64,000 nucleotides of DNA from Bradyrhizobium commune (GTDB taxonomy: Bacteria; Pseudomonadota; Alphaproteobacteria; Rhizobiales; Xanthobacteraceae): assembly GCF_015624505.1 (NCBI RefSeq), contig NZ_CP061379.1, forward strand, positions 5,146,001-5,210,000. The letters are read 5' to 3'. Below are positions 58,072 to 64,000 of the stretch, piece after piece. Position numbers and translations under genes: made by a program. The notes under the pieces were generated by a model that saw only the letters and a list, made by a program, of their open reading frames with translations, did not search any database and was not told where the DNA came from. Positions within the stretch are counted from its first letter, which is position 1, and each line of letters begins with the position of its first letter.

Positions 58072-58338
58072 TTAGCCAATTCCGCATTTGAGGCGGTATG
58101 CGCCATCGCGCTTGAGATCCCCCGACTTAAATGTTTCGCTGCGAACCCGCTCTAGGACAAGTCGATCCGCCAAGGGTCTCAGCGGCTCCATTAGGTCGAA
58201 CACCAATGCAGCGCGATTCTTGTCGCAGAGGCGAGCGCTCCCAAAAGGAATCAAGCTCACATCGCTAAGAACTACGGCTGACGATATTAAGCAGGCGTTA
58301 GCGCAGGAACTCGCGCGATCAAATGACGATCCGCGTAA
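58072..58338 (-). pseudogene. Relic C-terminus of a cas1-like gene
   Basis: The open minus-strand frame (from 58338 to TAA? stop ending at 58072) contains LVFDLMEPLRPLADRLVL followed by SETFKSGDLKRDGAYRL. The FDLMEPLRP-x-D-R block and the D-L-x-x-DG-x-xRL tail are the C-terminal active-region signature of CRISPR-associated integrase Cas1. No start or N-terminal domain is present, and no other cas gene or array is nearby, so it is a remnant at best. It is convergent with the STAND gene. Identification is from motif memory only and should be treated as moderate. Confidence 0.5.
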
Positions 58339-58385
58339 TTACTTAAGCAGGCGACATGCCGTTGGCTGATACCGCCGCAGCGCGT

Positions 58386-59909
58386 TTACATCGTTGCCCC
58401 AAGCACCCAGGGCGCGAACTCGGCGCCGCCGAAATCGAAGCTCTCGCTCTTGGTCGGCTGGCCGGAGGCGGTCTTGAGGATAAGATCGAAGATGCGCTGG
58501 CCACACTGATGGACGCTCTCCTCGCCTTCGAGGATGGTGCCGCAATTGACGTCCATGTCGTCTTCCATGCGCTTGTACATGGGCGTGTTGGTGGCGAGCT
58601 TGATCGACGGCGCCGGCTTGCAGCCGAACACACTGCCGCGACCGGTGGTGAAGCAGACGAGGTTGGCGCCGCCGGCGACCTGCCCCGTCGCCGCGACCGG
58701 ATCGTAGCCGGGCGTGTCCATGAACACGAAGCCGCGCTTGGTCACCGGTTCGGCGTAGCGCAAGACATCGACGAGATTGGTGGTGCCGGCCTTGGCCATG
58801 GCGCCGAGCGATTTTTCCAGAATGGTGGTGAGGCCGCCGGCCTTGTTGCCGGGGCTCGGATTGGCGTTCATCTCGGCGCCCTCGCGCTCGGTGTATTCGT
58901 CCCACCAGCGCATCAGATCGACCAGCTTCTCGCCGACCTCGCGGCTGACCGCGCGGCGCGTCAGCAGATGCTCGGCGCCGTAGGTCTCGGGCGTCTCCGA
59001 CAGGATCACGGTGCCGCCGTGACGGACGATGAGATCGCTGGCCGCACCCAGCGCCGGGTTGGCGGACACGCCGGAATAACCGTCCGAGCCGCCGCATTGC
59101 AGCGCCACGGTCAGTTCGCTCACCGGCACGGATTCGCGCTTGACCTTGTTCGAGTCAGCCAGCGCCTCGCGCACGAAGGCGATGCCGGCTTCGACCGTCT
59201 TGCGGGTGCCGCCGACCTCCTGGATGTCCATCGCACGCAGGCGGCCGGCGAGCTTCTGCTCCTCCATCAGGCCGCCGATCTGGTTCACTTCGCAGCCAAG
59301 GCCGAGCACGATCACATGAGAGAAGTTCACGTGCCGCGCATAGCCGCCGAGCGTGCGGCGGAGCAGCGCGAGCGGTTCGTTCTGCGTCATGCCGCAGCCG
59401 GTCTTGTGGGTCAGCGCGACCACGCCATCGACATTGGGGAAATCAGCGAGCGGGTTGTCGCCGGTGAAGGGATTTTTCTTGAAGACATCGGCGACGAGAC
59501 CAGCGACATGCGCGCTGCAATTCACCGAGGTGAGAATGCCGATATAGTTGCGGGTAGCGACGCGGCCGTCCGGGCGTCGGATGCCCTCGAACGTCGCCGG
59601 CAGATCGAAATTCGGCGTCGGCTTGACGTCGGCGCAATAGGCATAGTCCTTAGCAAAATCGCCCATGCCGATGTTCTGCACGTGCACATGCTGGCCCGGC
59701 GCGATGGCCTGGGTCGCAAAGCCGATGATCTGGCCGTAGCGGATGACCGGCTCGCCGACCGCGATGGGCTTGATCGCCACCTTGTGGCCGGAGGGAATGC
59801 GCTCGACCGTGGTGACGCCGTCGGCCACCACCGTCCCCGGCGGCAGGCTCGCGCGCGCAGTCAGCACGCCATCATCGGGATGCAGGCGGATGACGGGGCT
59901 GATGGTCAT
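58386..59909 (-). CDS. UxaA family altronate/galactarate dehydratase-like enzyme
   Basis: 507 residues. N-terminal SAF domain (~10-95, VIRLHPDDGVLTARASLP) and a long C-terminal dehydratase domain with HKTGCGMTQNEP, LGLGCEVNQIGG, GGSDGYSGVSANPALG and CTTGRGSVFGCKPAPS segments; the conserved cysteines would hold iron or an Fe-S site. The family dehydrates sugar acids such as altronate or galactarate. The downstream aldolase could accept a related keto-acid, but the surrounding hpa genes argue for a separate pathway. Confidence 0.92.
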   Translation of the reverse strand: MTISPVIRLHPDDGVLTARASLPPGTVVADGVTTVERIPSGHKVAIKPIAVGEPVIRYGQIIGFATQAIAPGQHVHVQNIGMGDFAKDYAYCADVKPTPNFDLPATFEGIRRPDGRVATRNYIGILTSVNCSAHVAGLVADVFKKNPFTGDNPLADFPNVDGVVALTHKTGCGMTQNEPLALLRRTLGGYARHVNFSHVIVLGLGCEVNQIGGLMEEQKLAGRLRAMDIQEVGGTRKTVEAGIAFVREALADSNKVKRESVPVSELTVALQCGGSDGYSGVSANPALGAASDLIVRHGGTVILSETPETYGAEHLLTRRAVSREVGEKLVDLMRWWDEYTEREGAEMNANPSPGNKAGGLTTILEKSLGAMAKAGTTNLVDVLRYAEPVTKRGFVFMDTPGYDPVAATGQVAGGANLVCFTTGRGSVFGCKPAPSIKLATNTPMYKRMEDDMDVNCGTILEGEESVHQCGQRIFDLILKTASGQPTKSESFDFGGAEFAPWVLGATM

Positions 59910-59953
59910 GGGAGGTCTCCTTGGGCGAATAGTGAGTAGTGAGTGGCGAAATG

Positions 59954-59984
59954 GAAAAAGGGAGTAGCGCTATTCGCTACTCCC
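59954..59984 (-). terminator. Terminator downstream of hpaI
   Basis: A perfect 10-bp stem (59960-59969 with 59975-59984) with a 5-base loop; on the minus strand it is followed by a run of T (A at 59954-59958 on plus). Confidence 0.8.
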
Positions 59985-60004
59985 CATTCGCCATTCGCGA
60001 GATC

Positions 60005-60781
60005 TCAGGCCTTCCCGCCCGAATCCTTGCGGGTCGCATTCACCTGCATCTTGGCGTAGGTCGTCATCAACCCGACCTCGTTCGAGAGCGTCACCAGCTT
60101 GAAGCCCATGTTGATGGCACGCGCCGCACCTTCGGCGCCGCTGCAATGGATGCCGGGATTGAGGCCGCGCTTGCCGCATTCCTTGATGATCTTCTCGTAG
60201 ATCGCGAGGATCTCGGGCTCGGTGCGATCCAGCTTCGGCTCGAGGCCGTAGGAGAAGCCGAGATCGGACGGGCCGATATAGACGCCGTCGAGGCCCTCGA
60301 CATCGAGGATCGCTTCCATGTTCTCGACCGCGGTCCTGGTCTCCATCATCGGCAGCAGCACGGTGTCGGCGTTCGCGGTCTTCTGATAGGAGCCCGCAGT
60401 GCCGTACATGCCGGCGCGGATGGGGCCGTTGGAGCGGACGCCCTGCGGCGGATATTTCGAATAGGAGACGAGATTTTTCGCTTCCTGCGGCGTGTTGACC
60501 ATCGGGCAGATCACGCCATAGGCGCCGCCGTCGAGCACCTTGCCGATGATGCCGGGCTCGTTCCAGGGCACGCGGACCATCGGCGTCACCGGATGCTTGT
60601 CCATGGCCTGGAAGCACTGCACCATCGACAGATAATCCTGCACGCCGTGCTGCATGTCGACGGTGACGCTGTCGAAACCGCATTGCGCGATCATCTCGGC
60701 CGAGAAGCCGGAGGGAATCGCGAGCCACGCGTTGACCACGGCCTTGCCCGACTTCCAGATTTCCTTGACCTTGTTCGCCAC
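60005..60781 (-). CDS. hpaI: HpaI-type 4-hydroxy-2-oxoheptanedioate aldolase
   Basis: 258 residues. Class II HpcH/HpaI aldolase features are FDSVTVDMQHG, GVICPMVNTPQEA, LLPMMETRTAVEN (metal-binding Glu) and DGVYIGPSDLGFSYG (metal-binding Asp). It cleaves 4-hydroxy-2-oxoheptanedioate into pyruvate and succinate semialdehyde, the last step of homoprotocatechuate degradation. Start is GTG at 60781 after AAGGAAGG; the long upstream frame has no family similarity. The family also accepts sugar-acid substrates. Confidence 0.9.
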   Translation of the reverse strand: MANKVKEIWKSGKAVVNAWLAIPSGFSAEMIAQCGFDSVTVDMQHGVQDYLSMVQCFQAMDKHPVTPMVRVPWNEPGIIGKVLDGGAYGVICPMVNTPQEAKNLVSYSKYPPQGVRSNGPIRAGMYGTAGSYQKTANADTVLLPMMETRTAVENMEAILDVEGLDGVYIGPSDLGFSYGLEPKLDRTEPEILAIYEKIIKECGKRGLNPGIHCSGAEGAARAINMGFKLVTLSNEVGLMTTYAKMQVNATRKDSGGKA

Positions 60782-60957
60782 GTTGCCTTCCTTCTTGTTG
60801 CTTGGACCGTTGTCGGGACCTTCGTCACCATGACGAGCGCCACGAGGGCGATCCTGCTTTCCGGTGCCGATTTGGACGGATCGGCTTGAGCGGCACTTTG
60901 AGCGAAAAAACGCGGCCATGTCCATGGCTGTTGCCGCGCCTCTGCGCATATCTGGTT

Positions 60958-61473
60958 TCACTCCTCGGCACTTGCCTCGTCGGCGGCGCCGAGCCCCGCG
61001 AGGCTTTGCTCGAGCTCGCCCAGCATCTCCTGCAACTCGACGAGCTTGCGTGCGCCAAAGCGCCGCGTGATCTCGGCATAGATCGCTTCCGAGGACGGCG
61101 CCACGGAGGCCATCAGCTTCACGCCCTCCCTGGAGATCGACACCATGCTGCGGCGCTGGTCGGCCTTCGCGGTCTTGCGCTCGATCAGATTGCGCGCCTC
61201 CAGATCGCGCAAAATGCGCGACAGGCTCGGGCCGAGCAGGAACGCGGTGCGTGCGAGTTCCGTGACCTCGACGGCCTCGATGGCCGCGAGCGCGCGCAGG
61301 ATACGCCATTGCTGCTCGGTCAGCCCGTGCTCGCGCAGCGATGGGCGGAACTGCCGCATCACCGCCTCGCGCGCCCTGAGCAGCGACATCGGCAGCGAGC
61401 GCGAGAAGTCGCGCATCGGCACCTGCCGCGCGGCAGGTGCATTTGGGCTAGGATCAGCCGGTCGCTTCGCCAT
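60958..61473 (-). CDS. hpaR: MarR-type regulator HpaR
   Basis: 171 residues, winged helix-turn-helix of the MarR family. The DNA-binding part is EQQWRILRALAAIEAVEVTELARTAFLLGPSLSRILRDLEARNLI, followed by the wing KTAKADQRRSMVSISREG. Its position between hpaI and the divergent hpaH, and its similarity to homoprotocatechuate regulators, give the assignment. It probably represses the hpa genes and is relieved by the aromatic acid. Confidence 0.9.
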   Translation of the reverse strand: MAKRPADPSPNAPAARQVPMRDFSRSLPMSLLRAREAVMRQFRPSLREHGLTEQQWRILRALAAIEAVEVTELARTAFLLGPSLSRILRDLEARNLIERKTAKADQRRSMVSISREGVKLMASVAPSSEAIYAEITRRFGARKLVELQEMLGELEQSLAGLGAADEASAEE

Positions 61474-61551
61474 TGACGCCCTTTCAAAGTCGCCCTTTCA
61501 AACCGCAAAACGTTTGCAGTGCAGCAAGCCCGATTTGGGTTTGACGCATAC

Positions 61552-61567
61552 ACTTAACATGTTAAGT
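61552..61567. promoter_or_regulatory. Putative HpaR operator palindrome
   Basis: A perfect 16-bp palindrome (acttaacatgttaagt) in the 127-base divergent region between hpaR and hpaH. MarR-type regulators bind such sites; HpaR is the obvious candidate. Confidence 0.72.
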
Positions 61568-61600
61568 AACTTCCGGCACCATGATTTCCAGAGATCGCGG

Positions 61601-62407
61601 ATGGCGCTTTCCAACGACGATATCCGAGCTTGCGCGAGGCGTCTGCACCAGGCGGAGAAGACCCGTACGCAGATCCGGCAGCTCTCGCAGGATTTTCCCG
61701 ACATCAGCATTGCCGATGCCTACGCGATTCAGAAGGCCTGGGTCGAGGTCAAGATCGCCGAGGGGCGCGTGGTCAAGGGCCACAAGATCGGCCTGACCTC
61801 GAAGGCGATGCAGAGCGCGCTCAACATCAACGAGCCGGATTCCGGCGTGCTGCTCGACGACATGTTCTTTGCCGATGGCGGCCAGGTCCCGACCGAGCGC
61901 TTCATCGCGACGCGCGTCGAGGCCGAGCTCGCTTTCGTCATGAGCAAGCGCCTCGCGGGGCCGGACCGCACGATGTTCGACGTGCTCAACGCCACCGACT
62001 TCGTGGTGCCCGCGCTGGAGATTCTGGATACGCGGATCGAGCGCGTCGATCCCAGGACCAAGGCGGCGCGAAAAATCTACGACACCATCGCCGACAACGC
62101 GGCGAATGCCGGCATTGTGCTCGGCGGACGGCCGATCCGCCCGCTGGACGCCGATCTGCGCTGGATCGGCGCGCTGTGCTTCAAGAACGGCCAGCTGGAG
62201 GAGACGGGGCTCGCCGCTGGCGTGCTCAATCATCCCGCGACCGCCGTTGCGTGGCTCGCCAACAAGATCGCGCCGCTCGGGCTTGCGCTCGAGCCCGGCC
62301 AAATCGTGCTTGCCGGCTCCTTCATCCGTCCAATCGAGACCCGCAAGGGCGACACAATCCAAGCCGATTATGGCGCCTACGGCTCGGTGAGCTGCTACTT
62401 CGCCTGA
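61601..62407 (+). CDS. hpaH: 2-oxo-hept-4-ene-1,7-dioate hydratase HpaH
   Basis: 268 residues, FAH/hydratase superfamily: [32 protein letters not shown], then the metal-binding RVEAELAFV and LEILDTRI region, and [21 protein letters not shown] near the end. It hydrates the dienoate product of the ring-opening branch to the 4-hydroxy compound used by HpaI. The ATG at 61601 is chosen; an in-frame ATG at 61559 lies inside the operator palindrome. Confidence 0.9.
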   Translation: MALSNDDIRACARRLHQAEKTRTQIRQLSQDFPDISIADAYAIQKAWVEVKIAEGRVVKGHKIGLTSKAMQSALNINEPDSGVLLDDMFFADGGQVPTERFIATRVEAELAFVMSKRLAGPDRTMFDVLNATDFVVPALEILDTRIERVDPRTKAARKIYDTIADNAANAGIVLGGRPIRPLDADLRWIGALCFKNGQLEETGLAAGVLNHPATAVAWLANKIAPLGLALEPGQIVLAGSFIRPIETRKGDTIQADYGAYGSVSCYFA

Positions 62408-62436
62408 CGAATAAAAATACAGGGAGTGAAACCGCC

Positions 62437-62835
62437 ATGCCGCATTTCACGATTGAATATTCGGCCAATCTCGATAGCCGACTTGACATCGGCACTGTCT
62501 GCGAAGTCGTGCGCAAGGCGGCGGTCGAGACCGGCATTTTCCCGCTCGGCGGCATCCGCGTCCGCGCCATCCGCTGCGAGCATTATGCGATCGCGGATGC
62601 GCGGCAGGATTACGGCTTTCTCGACATGGTGCTGCGCATCGGCGAGGGCCGCGACCTGCCGACCCGCAAGAAGGCGGGCGAGCAAGTCTTCCAGGCGCTT
62701 TCAAAACATCTCGATCCGGTCTTCGCCGGCTCAAAATTCGCTTTGTCGTTCGACATGCAGATCAACGACAAGGACACCAGCTGGAAGCGCAACAACATCC
62801 ACGGCGCATTGAAAGTGGAGGCTGCCCATGGATAA
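62437..62835 (+). CDS. hpaF: 5-carboxymethyl-2-hydroxymuconate isomerase HpaF
   Basis: 132 residues. CHMI family: starts MPHFTIEYSANL with the catalytic N-terminal Pro after Met removal, followed by DIGTVCEVVRKAAVETGIFPLGGIRVRA. It isomerises 5-carboxymethyl-2-hydroxymuconate in homoprotocatechuate breakdown. Its end overlaps hpaE by 8 bases. Confidence 0.92.
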   Translation: MPHFTIEYSANLDSRLDIGTVCEVVRKAAVETGIFPLGGIRVRAIRCEHYAIADARQDYGFLDMVLRIGEGRDLPTRKKAGEQVFQALSKHLDPVFAGSKFALSFDMQINDKDTSWKRNNIHGALKVEAAHG

Positions 62836-64000
62836 ACCCACCCCGAAGGCCGATGTGTTCCAGGCCAACCGCGACCGCGCAGCACCACTGCTGAAGACCC
62901 TGCGCGCCGACGGCATCGGCCACATGATCGACGGCAAGATCGTCCCGTCGATCTCAGGTGAAACGTTTGAGACGAAGTCGCCGGTCGACGGCGCGACGCT
63001 TGCGAGCGTCGCGCGCGGCAACGCCGAGGACATCGACGCCGCGGCGACTGCGGCGGCGCTCGCCTTCAAATCCTGGCGCGACATCGGGCCGGCGATGCGG
63101 AAGAAGCTGCTGCATCGGGTCGCCGACGCGATCGAGGACAATGCCGAAGACATCGCCGTGCTCGAATGCATCGACACCGGACAGGCCTATCGCTTCATGG
63201 CCAAGGCCGCGGTCCGCGCCGCCGAGAATTTCCGCTTCTTCGCCGACAAATGCGCCGAGGCTCGTGACGGCCTCAACACGCCGAGCGATGAGCACTGGAA
63301 CATCTCGACCCGCGTGCCGATCGGCCCGGTCGGCGTGATCACGCCGTGGAACACGCCGTTCATGCTCTCGACCTGGAAGATCGCGCCTGCGCTGGCCGCG
63401 GGTTGCACCGTCGTGCACAAGCCGGCCGAGTGGTCGCCGGTGACGGCCGCGATTTTGGCAAGGCTGGTCAAGGAAGCCGGCGTTCCCGACGGCGTGCTCA
63501 ACACCGTGCACGGGTTTGGCGAAGAGGCCGGCAAGGCGCTGACCGAGCATCCCGCCATCAAGGCGATCGGCTTCGTCGGCGAAAGCGCGACGGGCTCGGC
63601 GATCATGGTTCAGGGCGCGCCGACCTTGAAGCGCGTGCATTTCGAGCTCGGCGGCAAGAACCCGGTGATCGTGTTCGACGATGCCGATCTCGACCGCGCG
63701 CTCGATGCGGTGGTGTTCATGATCTACTCGCTCAATGGCGAGCGCTGCACCTCGTCGAGCCGGTTATTGATCCAGGCCAGCATTGCGGAAAAATTCGTGG
63801 AGAAGCTGACCGCGCGCGTGAAGGCGCTGAAGGTCGGCGATCCCCTCGATCCCGCGACCGAGATCGGGCCGCTGATCCACGAGCGGCATCTGGCAAAAGT
63901 CTGTTCCTATTTCGATGTCGCACGCCAGGACGGCGCAACCATTGCGGTCGGCGGCAAGGCGTATGACGGCCCGGGCGGCGGCCACTATGTCGAGCCGACG
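62828..64000 (+). CDS. hpaE: 5-carboxymethyl-2-hydroxymuconate semialdehyde dehydrogenase HpaE (partial)
   Basis: 391 codons before the window end; no stop is reached. Aldehyde dehydrogenase features are NTPFMLSTWKIAPALAAG, the catalytic ELGGKNP (E273) and the nucleophile Cys in NGERCTSSSR (C307). It oxidises the semialdehyde from ring cleavage using NAD. It starts at ATG within the last codons of hpaF. Confidence 0.93.
   Translation, partial: MDKPTPKADVFQANRDRAAPLLKTLRADGIGHMIDGKIVPSISGETFETKSPVDGATLASVARGNAEDIDAAATAAALAFKSWRDIGPAMRKKLLHRVADAIEDNAEDIAVLECIDTGQAYRFMAKAAVRAAENFRFFADKCAEARDGLNTPSDEHWNISTRVPIGPVGVITPWNTPFMLSTWKIAPALAAGCTVVHKPAEWSPVTAAILARLVKEAGVPDGVLNTVHGFGEEAGKALTEHPAIKAIGFVGESATGSAIMVQGAPTLKRVHFELGGKNPVIVFDDADLDRALDAVVFMIYSLNGERCTSSSRLLIQASIAEKFVEKLTARVKALKVGDPLDPATEIGPLIHERHLAKVCSYFDVARQDGATIAVGGKAYDGPGGGHYVEPT

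Noticed and set aside
58001-58385. CRISPR array near the cas1-like relic
   Set aside because: No regularly spaced direct repeats occur here.
53488-58385. Attachment sites or direct repeats bounding the AT-richer island
   Set aside because: No matching repeats or tRNA end were seen at the edges, and no integrase gene is present.

Overview
The window is a high-GC chromosomal segment with closely packed genes. It looks like an alphaproteobacterium of the Bradyrhizobium/Rhodopseudomonas group. The main reasons are a complete rhizobial-type hopanoid locus (hpnCDE, shc, hpnG, hpnH, hpnN, hpnO and a hpnP-type C-2 methylase), an EcfG-like general-stress promoter, and several families of dispersed intergenic repeats of the kind common in Bradyrhizobium. 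No rRNA, tRNA or CRISPR array was seen.

Layout. 0-5 kb: the tail of a UdgX-like uracil-DNA glycosylase, a Pit phosphate transporter, an M20 amidohydrolase and a GMC oxidoreductase. 5.3-8.1 kb: a four-gene set of Tat-type metallophosphoesterase, cupredoxin, ECF sigma factor and zinc-finger anti-sigma factor. 8.1-31.8 kb: the hopanoid region. hpnC, hpnD, hpnE, shc and hpnG are transcribed leftward with overlapping or nearly overlapping ends; they carry FPP to squalene, to hopene, and then process adenosylhopane. ispH and hpnH run rightward, supplying isoprenoid precursors and adding adenosine to hopene. hpnO (aminotransferase) and hpnN (RND hopanoid exporter) lie to the left, and a second RND exporter lies to the right. 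About 4 kb of accessory DNA sits between the convergent hpnH and hpnG: a YiiX-like hydrolase, a MaoC protein, a REP-type transposase element with 20-base terminal inverted repeats, and a 188-bp tandem duplication. At 29.4-33.3 kb the 2-methylhopanoid methylase gene lies between the two subunit genes of ethanolamine ammonia-lyase and has its own EcfG-like promoter.

33.6-46.3 kb: a chemoreceptor, a probable outer-membrane barrel, two periplasmic binding proteins, an acyl-CoA dehydrogenase (with a broken copy of its 3' end on the far side of a neighbouring gene), HdeD-like, alpha/beta hydrolase and HD-domain proteins, and a translationally coupled pair of TPR/ATP-grasp-like protein and formyltransferase-like protein. 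46.5-53.2 kb: a three-gene transglutaminase / circularly permuted ATP-grasp / alpha-E cluster, predicted to make or modify peptides.

53.5-58.36 kb is a visibly AT-richer accessory island. It holds a very large membrane-anchored STAND-type NTPase, a candidate anti-phage or conflict protein, convergent with what looks like the relic C-terminus of a cas1 gene. This is the strongest candidate for an undescribed system in the window. 58.4-64 kb returns to core-like metabolism: a UxaA-type dehydratase, then the homoprotocatechuate meta-cleavage genes hpaI, hpaR, hpaH, hpaF and hpaE (cut by the window end), with a perfect 16-bp palindrome in the hpaR-hpaH divergent region as the likely HpaR operator.
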